Shown in pieces: positions 16,515 to 24,631 of a stretch of 64,000 nt of DNA (position 1 is its first letter; every line of letters begins with the position of its first letter). The stretch lies in contig NZ_LYPC01000028.1 of the NCBI RefSeq assembly GCF_001700435.1, positions 1 through 64,000 on the forward strand. Direction: 5' to 3'. Source of the stretch: Paenibacillus pectinilyticus (GTDB lineage: Bacteria > Bacillota > Bacilli > Paenibacillales > NBRC-103111). The position numbers and the translations under genes are program-made. Under the pieces are notes generated by a model. The model was not told the origin of the DNA. It worked only from the letters and a program-made list of their open reading frames with translations, and ran no database searches.

Positions 16515-17294
16515 TCATTCACGAATATGTAAGTAATCCCGTAAGTACGGATAAGGACCGTTATAAATAAGTGCAATAGCAATAATGTACTTACGATTTC
16601 GTTCCAGCGTTTTTCTGGATACCTGAACTTGCTCAAGCAGCTCTTTAATCGGCAGCTGCCGTTTCGTCAACAGAGTGCGCATAAGCTCTGCATCCTGCGC
16701 AAGTGTACGGCCAATGCCGAACAACATTTGTCTTGAATCGTCATGCTTGGGAGAGGCATCCGTTAACTCTGAGAAATTAATTTCAAAATCACTTAAGCAG
16801 CGATTAAAATCGATAATCTCACTTCGTCTTTCTTCCAGACCTTTCTGTTTCTCATAAGCTTCAATCGCTTGGTGAACCTCAATGGGGTTCATGAGGTTTT
16901 CTTCATCATCTTCCTGATCAAAAGAGCTGTAAGGGATCTGCCCTTTGAAGCGTTGCTCCTTACGTATGAAATCGATTAACCTCCGTCTAATCACGGTTTC
17001 GGCAAAACCAAGGAAAGACCTTCCCATAACCGAAGAGTATTGATTAATCGCCTCATTAAATGCAGCCAATGCTATGCTAAACTCATCGTCCCTAGCGGGA
17101 TCAATAAATCGCTTGCAGAACCTGCTCGTTACTTTTGCAACATAAGGCTGGTAGTCTGCAATAAATTGATTCCTTAGTCGTAGGTCTCCTGATTGAATCT
17201 GATGTATGGTGACCTCAAGGGAAGAGGCCTGTGGTTCATCTTTTCCGTGGGTCTCGTTCTTTCCCAGAAACTTTTTGAATAGTACCAGTAGCAC
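16515..17294 (-). CDS. sigI: RNA polymerase sigma-I factor
   Basis: 259 residues, GTG start (17292-17294) with GAGGTGG upstream. The region-2 text (GDLRLRNQFIADYQPYVAKVTSRFC, then DDEFSIALAAFNEAINQYSSVMGRSFLGFAETVIRRRLIDFIRKE) is characteristic of SigI, which lacks a normal region 3/4. The C-terminal domain (LPIKELLEQVQVSRKTLERNRKYIIAIALIY) recognises the -35 element. In Bacillus SigI responds to heat and envelope stress, and in cellulolytic clostridia to polysaccharides through RsgI. Upstream lies a promoter of the SigI type (17319-17349), indicating autoregulation. sigI-rsgI form a two-gene operon. Confidence 0.93.
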   Translation of the reverse strand: MLLVLFKKFLGKNETHGKDEPQASSLEVTIHQIQSGDLRLRNQFIADYQPYVAKVTSRFCKRFIDPARDDEFSIALAAFNEAINQYSSVMGRSFLGFAETVIRRRLIDFIRKEQRFKGQIPYSSFDQEDDEENLMNPIEVHQAIEAYEKQKGLEERRSEIIDFNRCLSDFEINFSELTDASPKHDDSRQMLFGIGRTLAQDAELMRTLLTKRQLPIKELLEQVQVSRKTLERNRKYIIAIALIYNGPYPYLRDYLHIRE

Positions 17295-17318
17295 CTTTCC
17301 ACCTCACAGTATAGTAGT

Positions 17319-17349
17319 TTCGTCCCTATGTATAACGATTCGGGGGGTA
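17319..17349 (-). promoter_or_regulatory. candidate SigI-dependent promoter of sigI-rsgI
   Basis: On the minus strand ACCCCCC (around 17348-17342) is followed after 19 bases by CGAA (17322-17319), about 25 bases before the GTG start of sigI. A run of C at -35 and CGAA at -10 are the elements reported for SigI promoters in Bacillus and Clostridium thermocellum. No SigA-type promoter is evident in the same stretch. Confidence 0.6.
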
Positions 17350-17612
17350 CATATGAATAAAATTACAAATAAATAGCTGATTCATTATAACATAGATCTC
17401 TAAATGAGCACCTACTGGCAAATAAACCCTTGAGTACGGTTTCAATTACTTTATGAATCCTTTATAATATTAAGATAACCTCAATAACGAACTGCGATTT
17501 GAGAAAGAGCAACCGCGTGTAGATGTAGGTTTTATTCCCACTAAGATAGGAAGACGTTTTCGAGTCGCGAGAACTTCACCTGTTTAATGTGGAAAGATAG
17601 GGGGTGTTTCCG

Positions 17613-18251
17613 TTGGAATCAAGCAACCACTTCGGCAAGTTTTTGGAAACTTTACGAGGCAAAGCATCATTGCGTAAAGCAGCTATTCAAAGCGGCTTAT
17701 CTCACGCCTATATCAGGGACCTCGAGCTAGGGCGAAATCGAACGACCAACGATGTCATTAAACCTTCCCCTGAGACCTTGAGAAAGCTGGCACAAGCCTA
17801 CCATTATCCTTATACGGAATTACTGAAGAAAGCCGGATATTTAGAAGAAGCATCTGGTTGGGCGAAGCCTCAAATTAATTTGGATGCCATCTGGTATGTA
17901 GAGTTCGGGATTCAAACCATTCTCTTTGTGTCCGAAGACGGCATGAAAGAAGAGCAGGTCGAATCACTTGTCGCTTTCACACACTTCATTGAAACATTAA
18001 CCGAGCACAACTTTATTAAATTGGATATGCACCTGTTCGTAAATCTGAACAAAATAAAAAAGTATGCCCCCTCTGAAGGCAAACTTTATTTTGATACATA
18101 TGAATTGGCACCGTATGTCGTTGCCGCTGCAATTCCACAGAAAAAATATCACCAAACGATTCTCGACTATGTGGCTATGAATAATGGACTTACGGCAGAC
18201 TCACTATCAACCACGTGTGCTTCTACAATGCAAACCAAATTCTTTACTTAG
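17613..18251 (+). CDS. XRE-family helix-turn-helix regulator
   Basis: 212 residues from TTG 17613 with AGGGGGTG 6-7 bases upstream. An in-frame GTG at 17604 overlaps that site. The N-terminal HTH reads FLETLRGKASLRKAAIQSGLSHAYIRDLELGRNR followed by SPETLRKLAQAYHYPYTELLKKAGYL, the normal Cro/CI-type fold. The remaining about 130 residues form a domain of unknown function. A TATAAT at 17463-17468 may be its -10, but the -35 is poor. The last 45 bases overlap the end of the convergent membrane protein gene, so the true C-terminus is tightly constrained or has been remodelled. Its target is unknown. Confidence 0.8.
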   Translation: MESSNHFGKFLETLRGKASLRKAAIQSGLSHAYIRDLELGRNRTTNDVIKPSPETLRKLAQAYHYPYTELLKKAGYLEEASGWAKPQINLDAIWYVEFGIQTILFVSEDGMKEEQVESLVAFTHFIETLTEHNFIKLDMHLFVNLNKIKKYAPSEGKLYFDTYELAPYVVAAAIPQKKYHQTILDYVAMNNGLTADSLSTTCASTMQTKFFT

Positions 18252-18851
18252 CATGACATACAGAAAGAGAACAATTGCCATACTTAACATTTGAATGGGC
18301 ATAACGGCACTGAACACATGATCTCGAAAAGCGTTTCGATAAACCATCCCGATGACAGCCACGATTATGTATAGGTAGATTCCGACATTCTCTTTGCCAA
18401 GTGGTATTTTGGTGTAATTTGATATAAACGTAAAACCTAATCTTAACTTGTAGAGTGCCAAAAGGAAGCCGCATTTGGCTGCCAATATTAAGCATCGCGT
18501 TACAATTGAAATGAGCAAATCATCTTTAATATCTATGTAAGCTTCAGCTTGTGTGAAATTCACGCAAACGATGACCAATGTAGACACTAGAGCGGCCATG
18601 ATATACCCCGAGATAGCAATGAATAGAGCGGGTACGAATTGATATTTCCAAACGAACATAAGTAAGATGCAGATCGTGCAAACTAAAATGATCGGTGTAT
18701 CCATGTACAAAGTCAGCATCGAGCTTGCCAGCACAGCCAACGAAATTTGCTTCCAGTATGGTTTTACTCGAATTCGAAATAACACCAAAGATATTAAAAG
18801 CATGGGAACAAAATGAATAAAGCTAAGTATTAATTTCCCCCATGTTAACAA
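18207..18851 (-). CDS. polytopic membrane protein, sensor-like but without a kinase domain
   Basis: 214 residues with six to seven hydrophobic helices (for example about 7-24, 33-50, 55-75, 85-105, 120-140, 160-178, 185-203). The arrangement resembles the membrane half of LytTR-partner histidine kinases of the AgrC/NatK type. However, the protein ends a few residues after the last helix (SKEFGLHCRSTRG), and the DNA beyond is occupied by the convergent XRE gene. It is divergent from a LytTR response regulator whose kinase is not visible. It may be a degenerate sensor that lost its kinase domain, or a separate membrane protein. Function unknown. Confidence 0.6.
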   Translation of the reverse strand: MLTWGKLILSFIHFVPMLLISLVLFRIRVKPYWKQISLAVLASSMLTLYMDTPIILVCTICILLMFVWKYQFVPALFIAISGYIMAALVSTLVIVCVNFTQAEAYIDIKDDLLISIVTRCLILAAKCGFLLALYKLRLGFTFISNYTKIPLGKENVGIYLYIIVAVIGMVYRNAFRDHVFSAVMPIQMLSMAIVLFLYVMLSKEFGLHCRSTRG

Positions 18852-19037
18852 ATGCTCTTTCCCTCATTTCTAACGCACGACGTCCCTGTCCGAGCAGCCT
18901 AACGATTGGTAACCACACCTATAATTATACAGGATTACCTTCCAGTTTCCTTTCATGTGGACTAAGTTGGCTGTTTCTGCGTACAAGTTGACAGTGTTTA
19001 GGATTGGGGCTGGAAAGGATTGGAGTGAGATTACCGT

Positions 19038-19811
19038 ATGGGTCACCGCTTCACAGTCGCCATCGTAGAAGATAACTACTGGATAGGCCAATTACTTGAT
19101 AGCTTTTGTCAGCAATGCGGCTTGAAGGTCGTCTCCATCCTAGCCGATGGTGAGCAATTCTTGCGAGAATATGACCAGCTTCGGCCAGATATTCTTCTTA
19201 TGGATATCGGACTTGAAGGCAAGTTGGACGGGATCAGTGTTGTTCAATCCTTACGCCTGTCCGGTTACCAGCAGAAAGTCATTATGGTTAGCGGAACAAC
19301 CAATATGGATCATATCCTAACCGCATTTCACGAATTAGACTCGGTCTACTTTCTCTCCAAGCCGGTGATGCTTCCGAAATTCCAGATTGCCATTGAGAAA
19401 GCCATAGCTTGTATCCAATTAGATCGCAGTCGTGTGATGGAAGAGCCTAAACCAAACCCATCCACTTGGATTACGGTTAAAAATCAGAAATCACAGCTCC
19501 CCATCTCCGAGGATGCGATTCTGTTCGTAGAGAAAGAAGATAAACGTGTATCGCGTATTCACCTGGTCAATGGCGCTCAGATGGCATCCAGCACGAATTT
19601 ATCGGAAATTCTGGCTCAAGGCACATCGCATTTATTCAGCCCATTCAAAGGATTTCTCGTTAACTTGCGGCATGTCGTCTCCTTCGCCAAAGAAAGTGGC
19701 TTCCCCACTTCGCGGCGCTTCATGATTCATTTGAAGCATACTTCTGTCAAAGTTCCGTTGAGCCGGGATTTGCAGAAGGATTTTGCAAGGTTGTTGCAGG
19801 AAATGAAATGA
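19038..19811 (+). CDS. LytTR-family response regulator
   Basis: 257 residues. Receiver domain about 1-120: VAIVEDN (acidic pocket), LLMDIGLEGKLDGISVV with the phospho-acceptor Asp, MVSGT and FLSKPV (conserved Thr/Ser and Lys). The C-terminal part about 145-257 is a LytTR DNA-binding domain: AILFVEKEDKRVSRIHL, SSTNLSEIL, HLFSPFKGFLVNLRHV, with the KVPLSRDL ending. LytTR proteins bind direct repeats as dimers. Start ATG after GGAGTGAG. No histidine kinase is next to it; the divergent membrane protein lacks a kinase domain. It ends at a terminator shared with the convergent neighbour. Confidence 0.88.
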   Translation: MGHRFTVAIVEDNYWIGQLLDSFCQQCGLKVVSILADGEQFLREYDQLRPDILLMDIGLEGKLDGISVVQSLRLSGYQQKVIMVSGTTNMDHILTAFHELDSVYFLSKPVMLPKFQIAIEKAIACIQLDRSRVMEEPKPNPSTWITVKNQKSQLPISEDAILFVEKEDKRVSRIHLVNGAQMASSTNLSEILAQGTSHLFSPFKGFLVNLRHVVSFAKESGFPTSRRFMIHLKHTSVKVPLSRDLQKDFARLLQEMK

Positions 19812-19829
19812 GTGGAATGAAAAAAACAG

Positions 19830-19899
19830 AAAAACCTCCTACGAATCTCAGGCTTGTTCTGCAAAGCAGCAGAAACCAGAGAATAAACGGGAGGTTTTT
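19830..19899. terminator. terminator between the LytTR regulator and the zinc-ribbon gene
   Basis: AAAAACCTCC (19830-19839) pairs with GGAGGTTTTT (19890-19899), with an internal TTCTGC/GCAGAA stem. A tracts on one side and T tracts on the other make it work for both convergent genes. Confidence 0.75.
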
Positions 19900-19919
19900 A
19901 TCTGTATATATGTGCACCT

Positions 19920-20342
19920 CTAAGAATTCTTAGAGGTCCTTTTATTTTTCAACTTGTCGCGGCGCGCGCTTAGCATCTTCAACCGTTTCTTGAGCTGCTC
20001 TTCCCACTCCGCATCTTCAATCGTTTTGGCGAAGCCCAGGAGATCCAAAGCCATGTCAATTTGACAGCGGACAATGTCCATCGGCTCTTCACCTTCGTGG
20101 TTGACACAATTATCGTGCAATAGATGATCTTTACCATCGACATACTCGATAAAATCAACTTCTGCAGCCCCATCGCCATGGGCATATTCGGCAAGGATTT
20201 CATATTCATTTTCTACCAAGTAATGAACCTCAATATGGTGACATACCGGGCAGAAGAGAATCGGCACATTGTGAATTTGTGTACGTATGTGCTTCAAGGT
20301 ACCTTTCGTTCCAATCATACTGGCTCCACAGCAAAAACTCAT
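19920..20342 (-). CDS. small protein with YgiT-type zinc-ribbon-like N-terminus
   Basis: 140 residues, ATG 20342 after GGAGGGAA. The N-terminal part has CCG, then, after the IHNVP that precedes the second knuckle in YgiT/MqsA-type zinc ribbons, CPVCHH. The middle is acidic (EYAHGDGAAEVDFIEYVDGKDHLLHDNC) and the C-terminus is helical and strongly basic (KKRLKMLSARRDKLKNKR). It may bind a metal and nucleic acid, but no toxin gene is adjacent, so the antitoxin role of MqsA cannot be assumed. A 20-bp palindrome lies just upstream of its ribosome binding site. Confidence 0.6.
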   Translation of the reverse strand: MSFCCGASMIGTKGTLKHIRTQIHNVPILFCPVCHHIEVHYLVENEYEILAEYAHGDGAAEVDFIEYVDGKDHLLHDNCVNHEGEEPMDIVRCQIDMALDLLGFAKTIEDAEWEEQLKKRLKMLSARRDKLKNKRTSKNS

Positions 20343-20358
20343 GGAATTCCCTCCTTAA

Positions 20359-20378
20359 AGTTTTGCCTTGGCAAAACT
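20359..20378. promoter_or_regulatory. 20-bp perfect palindrome upstream of the zinc-ribbon gene
   Basis: AGTTTTGCC (20359-20367) and GGCAAAACT (20370-20378) around TT. It sits 17-36 bases upstream of the start codon, so it could be an operator over the transcription start or a hairpin in the leader. There is no T run after it, so it is not a terminator. Confidence 0.45.
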
Positions 20379-20567
20379 CTCTTCGTAAGCCTAGGCTTCG
20401 TAAACCCTGATTCTTTTAATATATTCGTCACAATTGTGTGAAATTCCTTTTTCATAAGATCGCTAGCTAATGTCAAAACATTCTAAATGTGTTTGAATAA
20501 GCATAATTATAGTAGTGATCGATCCATTACGTGTTTTCCGAATTCTTAAGATGAAGGGGAGAGCGGC

Positions 20568-20786
20568 GTGAACATGATTCCGAGCGTTTCCAGACAGATT
20601 GCTTTTGTACAGTATGACGATCAATCCTCCAGCATGACAGTCCAGTATCATACCGGATTCAAAGCCTCTTACACCAATGTCAAACAAGATGAATATCTCT
20701 TGGTGTTCACATCCGCGAATCGGTACGATTCCTTAATGAGGCTCACCGAAAGCAGGTACATGGAGGGAAACATCCCGACCACGTAA
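20568..20786 (+). CDS. 72-residue protein, possibly KTSC-like
   Basis: GTG start behind AAGGGGAG. The protein (MNMIPSVSRQIAFVQYDDQSS onward) has a strand-rich core (SMTVQYHTGFKASYTNV) and a helix with the pattern ANRYDSLMRLTESRY. This roughly resembles the small KTSC domain, in which a similar core is followed by a short helix, but the similarity is weak. Function unknown. It is flanked by its own terminator at 20804, so it is transcribed alone. The bases 20379-20567 show no other gene. Confidence 0.5.
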   Translation: MNMIPSVSRQIAFVQYDDQSSSMTVQYHTGFKASYTNVKQDEYLLVFTSANRYDSLMRLTESRYMEGNIPTT

Positions 20787-20803
20787 CGCTATGAGGAAAA
20801 AGG

Positions 20804-20836
20804 ATCTCCCCCCTTTTGAAAAGGGTGGAGATTTTT
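20804..20836 (+). terminator. terminator after the 72-residue protein gene
   Basis: ATCTCCCCCCTTTT (from 20804) pairs with AAAAGGGTGGAGAT (to 20832) with a GA loop and one bulge; TTTTGG follows. It isolates the alpha-glucan operon from upstream transcription. Confidence 0.75.
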
Positions 20837-20909
20837 GGTTTATATGGCGCATATGCTACAATTGAACTTAGGATTTGCATGAATAGTCCTCCTTAAACTT
20901 TGAGAAAAG

Positions 20910-21464
20910 GTGAGTCTGATCCCAACTTCACGACGTTCGGATTCAATCGATTACGATACACTTCATTTCCTTTTACAGACCCCATCTGTCCAATTTATCT
21001 ATTGGCAGCTCTCCACCAGCAAGCAAAGGCTCCTACGCGAGCATTTTGAGAAGGACTGGCGTTCGTTAACTCCCACCTTACGGTTTCATGAAATGAACGA
21101 TCATCCCAGCGCTAAGCAAGCTCCAGAGCGTGTCTTAGAGATGCTGCTGCCATCTGGTGAATCCTGCTTTCTAACCGGGTTGAACACCGGACAGAGGTAT
21201 CGTGCAAGTCTAGGTATTCGGAATGAACAGGGACAATTTATCCCGCTCCTGCGTTCCAATACCATTCAGATTCCAGCACAAGCTTTGTCTGATCTCCCAC
21301 AACATCAACCATCGGAATCCGATCCACACTTTGTTTATCAGCCAACGCCAATTGGTTTGCCGCAAGTAACGCCTGATGCACATGAGCATTTCTCGGCCTA
21401 TTCGGTGTATGTGCCGAAGAACACTTACTCTGTAGATATGGAATCCGGAGGCGATACTGATTGA
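20910..21464 (+). CDS. DUF4912 domain protein, first gene of the alpha-glucan operon
   Basis: 184 residues, GTG start. The core (DTLHFLLQTPSVQFIYWQLST, then a long helix, then SCFLTGLNTGQRYRASLGI) matches DUF4912, a beta-sandwich domain in which FxYW followed by the aromatic and Gly-rich late strand is conserved. This fold resembles carbohydrate-binding or immunoglobulin-like modules. Its stop overlaps the TTG start of the GH57::GT4 gene by four bases, implying translational coupling. I infer a glucan-binding or scaffolding role with the downstream enzymes, but no function has been shown to my knowledge. The ribosome binding site is poor (AAAAGG next to the GTG). Confidence 0.75.
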   Translation: MSLIPTSRRSDSIDYDTLHFLLQTPSVQFIYWQLSTSKQRLLREHFEKDWRSLTPTLRFHEMNDHPSAKQAPERVLEMLLPSGESCFLTGLNTGQRYRASLGIRNEQGQFIPLLRSNTIQIPAQALSDLPQHQPSESDPHFVYQPTPIGLPQVTPDAHEHFSAYSVYVPKNTYSVDMESGGDTD

Positions 21465-24451
21465 GCTCAAACGTACAAGGTTATGTTGCTTTGCTCTTGC
21501 ATGCCCATATTCCTTATGTTCGCCATAATGGTGCTGACGTAACACTGGAAGAGCGTTGGTTTTTTGAAGCGGTTGTCGATACGTACTTGCCTCTGATTGA
21601 TATGATGGATCGGCTTATCGATGAAGCGGTTCCGTTTCGCCTTACATTGTCCCTGTCTCCACCTCTTCTCGCCATGCTGGAAGATTCACGCCTGCATCTG
21701 AGACTTCGTAAGCACCTATCCAAGCTTTGTGAACTGGGGCAGCGTGAAGTCATTCGACTGTGGGGGGATGAAGCCTTCGGCCCGTTAGCCAAGCTCTATG
21801 CCGATCATTACCATCGCATCAGTCTCCTGTACGATCGTCTTCACGGTGATCTCATTGCGAAGTTCCGTAGCCTTCATAGCACAGGCTGTTTAGAATTAAT
21901 AACCACTGCAGCTACACATGCGTTCTTACCTCTGGTAAAGAACGACGTTGTCGTCCGCGCACAGCTCGAGGCGGCGGTGCAGGAATTCCGCCGGCATTTC
22001 GGTGTTGCCCCTGCTGGCATCTGGCTGCCTGAGTGCGGCTACTCACCCGCACTCGAGCCCCACCTGCAAGCACTTGGCTTGCGCTTCTTCGTCGTCGACA
22101 CGCATGCGCACGACCTCGCACGTGGCGGCGGCAAAGACAACAGCGCGGGACTGCCGCTGCGCACCGCCGGCGGCGCCTGTGCCTTCGCCCGGGATCCCGA
22201 GGCGGGATCCCAGGTCTGGAGCGCCGAGGCTGGATACCCCGGCGACCCCGACTATCGCGAATATTATCGCGATATTGGCCACGACCTCGGCCGCCACGGC
22301 GGGGCCGAGTGGGCTTACTTGAAGCCCTATGTGCTGCCGGACGGCGCACGCATCAACACGGGCTTCAAGTACTACAGCGTCACCGGCGAGGGTGACGCCA
22401 AAGTGCCCTACAACCCGGCGCGCGCCGCTCAGAAAGCTCAGCAGCATGCTGAGCATTTCATCGCTAGCCGGGTGGCGCAAGTACGCCGCCTCGCGGAGCG
22501 GCGCATGCTGGCAGGCGCAGGTGCTTCGCCTGCGCCAGAAGAGCCCTTCAGCATCGTATGTCCCTACGATGCTGAATTGTTCGGGCACTGGTGGTACGAA
22601 GGCCACCAGTGGCTCGAGGCCGTGCTGCGCGGCCTTGCCGCGCGCAGTGATGAAAGCGTAGTCGTGCAGACGACTACGCTTGGCGGCTACGCCGCCGCCC
22701 ATGCGCCGACCACGGAAGCCACGCTTCCGGTGTCGAGCTGGGGCCGCGGCGGCTATGCCGAGGTCTGGCTGCAGCCGCGCAGCCAGTGGGTCACGCCGCG
22801 GCTGCACGCGGCGGAGGATCGCATGGTGCAGGCTGCGCAGCGGCACCGCGATCCTGCAGCGCTCAGCAGCCTGCAGCTGCGGGCGCTGAATCAAGCCGCG
22901 CGGGAGCTGATGCTCGCGCAGAGCAGCGACTGGACGTTCATTTTAGATGCGGATACCGTGACCTCTTATGCCACCAAACGCATAGAGACTCATCTGTCCA
23001 ATTTCCATACACTATTGAACAGTTTAACGAAAGGCGCTGCGGACAAAGAGCTATCCACGCTCGTCCCTTCCCTAGAACGAAACGCTCCTTTTTTACCAGA
23101 GCTACATTATCAACTTTTCCAATCTTCAAATTATTCAGACATGCCGGTCAACGAAGTAGCCGTCACTTCCATGGAAATAGGCGACATGGTTCCTCCTGCG
23201 TCCAAACTGCGTATTCTCATGCTCGCTTGGGAATATCCGCCGCACGTGATTGGAGGCCTCGCTAGGGCGGTCTATGACTTATCGAAGCAACTCGCTTCAG
23301 ACGGGCATACCGTTCATGTACTAACTTGCCAGGCAGGGGATTGTCTTCCTTATGAATGGTCTGAGGGGGTTCATATCCATCGTGCGGAGGCCCTTCCCAC
23401 AACAGATTCACTTCACTTTCTGGATCGCGTATTTCAAATGAATATGGCCTTCACTGATCTCCTATTAGACCTTGCGCGGCAAGGACTCGTTGTCGATGTG
23501 GTGCATGCCCATGACTGGCTCGTCTATTATGCGGCCCATGCCGCGAAGCAAGAGCTGGGACTCCCGCTCCTCGCGACGATTCACGCCACCGAGACGGGAC
23601 GCAATCAAGGAAAGTTAGAATCACCTTTACAGAAGCGCATTCATACCCTAGAAGCGAAATTAACAGAAGCGGCCGACCATCTGATTGTATGCAGTCTATC
23701 CATGCAGCAAGAGATCAAGACCCTCTTTCATATGCCAATGCATCAAATAACAACCATTCCCAACGGGGTTGCTCCTTTTCGCAAACCCGATGCGTCGCTG
23801 TCATCGACGAATGCCATACTTGCTGAGGCGATTACCGCCTCAACCACGGGCAACAACAAGCCGTACCGCCTTCTTGCCTTCTTAGGAAGACTCGTCTATG
23901 AAAAAGGCGTACACACGCTTCTAGCAGCCATGCCACACGTGTTCGCAAGATTTCCTGAAACGATGGTTGTGATCGCTGGTGAAGGACCCGAGCGTGAAGC
24001 GTTGGAAGAGCTCGCTGCGAAGTGGGGAAATCGGATTCGGTTCACGGGGTTTCTAGGTGAAGCAGACAAAAGCTTGCTTTTGCACAAAGCCGACCTCTGT
24101 CTAGTTCCAAGCCTCTATGAACCTTTCGGTTTAGTCGCCTTGGAAGCCATGGCTTGCGGTACACCGCTTATCGCTTCGGAAATCGGAGGTCTAGCCGAAA
24201 TCGTTACCCACGGGATCAACGGCTGCTTATTTCCACCAGGCGACAGCGAGGCTTTGGCCGCGCATATCATTGAACTTTTAGAACAACCCGCCTATGCATC
24301 TACGCTTGCAGCAACTGCGCTAAGCAACGTTCATGCTTTATATGACTGGGCTCAAATCGGATCTTTAACAACACAGGTTTACGAGACTGTCATTTCGGGT
24401 ATTGCTTCACATAACGATTTAACGCCATTTCAAAAGGAAATAATCAAATAA
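21461..24451 (+). CDS. bifunctional GH57 (branching-enzyme-like) and GT4 glycosyltransferase fusion
   Basis: 996 residues, TTG start overlapping the DUF4912 stop. Residues about 8-530 are a GH57 domain with DUF1957-like helices: the N-terminal LLLHAHIPYVRH motif, LWLPECGY-type GIWLPECGY with the nucleophile Glu near residue 191, and CPYDAELFGHWWYEG with the acid/base Asp near 370. Family members include 1,4-alpha-glucan branching enzymes. After a linker, a GT4 domain (GT-B fold) starts at about 580 with LRILMLAWEYPPHVIGGLARAV and ends with the EPFGLVALEAMACGTPLIASEIGG nucleotide-sugar site near 885. Such a protein could elongate and branch alpha-glucan in one chain. The DNA from about 21950 to 22930 is strikingly GC-rich, within the GH57 half only, with the frame open throughout. 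Confidence 0.88.
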   Translation: MSSNVQGYVALLLHAHIPYVRHNGADVTLEERWFFEAVVDTYLPLIDMMDRLIDEAVPFRLTLSLSPPLLAMLEDSRLHLRLRKHLSKLCELGQREVIRLWGDEAFGPLAKLYADHYHRISLLYDRLHGDLIAKFRSLHSTGCLELITTAATHAFLPLVKNDVVVRAQLEAAVQEFRRHFGVAPAGIWLPECGYSPALEPHLQALGLRFFVVDTHAHDLARGGGKDNSAGLPLRTAGGACAFARDPEAGSQVWSAEAGYPGDPDYREYYRDIGHDLGRHGGAEWAYLKPYVLPDGARINTGFKYYSVTGEGDAKVPYNPARAAQKAQQHAEHFIASRVAQVRRLAERRMLAGAGASPAPEEPFSIVCPYDAELFGHWWYEGHQWLEAVLRGLAARSDESVVVQTTTLGGYAAAHAPTTEATLPVSSWGRGGYAEVWLQPRSQWVTPRLHAAEDRMVQAAQRHRDPAALSSLQLRALNQAARELMLAQSSDWTFILDADTVTSYATKRIETHLSNFHTLLNSLTKGAADKELSTLVPSLERNAPFLPELHYQLFQSSNYSDMPVNEVAVTSMEIGDMVPPASKLRILMLAWEYPPHVIGGLARAVYDLSKQLASDGHTVHVLTCQAGDCLPYEWSEGVHIHRAEALPTTDSLHFLDRVFQMNMAFTDLLLDLARQGLVVDVVHAHDWLVYYAAHAAKQELGLPLLATIHATETGRNQGKLESPLQKRIHTLEAKLTEAADHLIVCSLSMQQEIKTLFHMPMHQITTIPNGVAPFRKPDASLSSTNAILAEAITASTTGNNKPYRLLAFLGRLVYEKGVHTLLAAMPHVFARFPETMVVIAGEGPEREALEELAAKWGNRIRFTGFLGEADKSLLLHKADLCLVPSLYEPFGLVALEAMACGTPLIASEIGGLAEIVTHGINGCLFPPGDSEALAAHIIELLEQPAYASTLAATALSNVHALYDWAQIGSLTTQVYETVISGIASHNDLTPFQKEIIK

Positions 24452-24631
24452 TATGGATATCCGTACCAAATGAAAGCGCGACCAGTAAGAATTTTCAGAA
24501 TTTTTTCAAAGAATCATTGATTCCTTTGTCAGAATTAGGTAACCTATTGGCAAGACTTGTGCTCCATAGCTCAGACCTCTAGGGCTGATCTGAATCGCGC
24601 GATCAAACAAACGAGTGGGGAAGTGATTGTA

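Noticed and set aside
18207..18251. Frameshift error as an explanation for the XRE/membrane protein overlap
   Set aside because: Both reading frames are otherwise intact and no alternative frame on either strand gives a longer family-like C-terminus; I kept both with a note.
22043..22894. Long minus-strand frame opposite the GH57 domain
   Set aside because: Composition artefact of the GC-rich block; the coding strand has all catalytic motifs of GH57.
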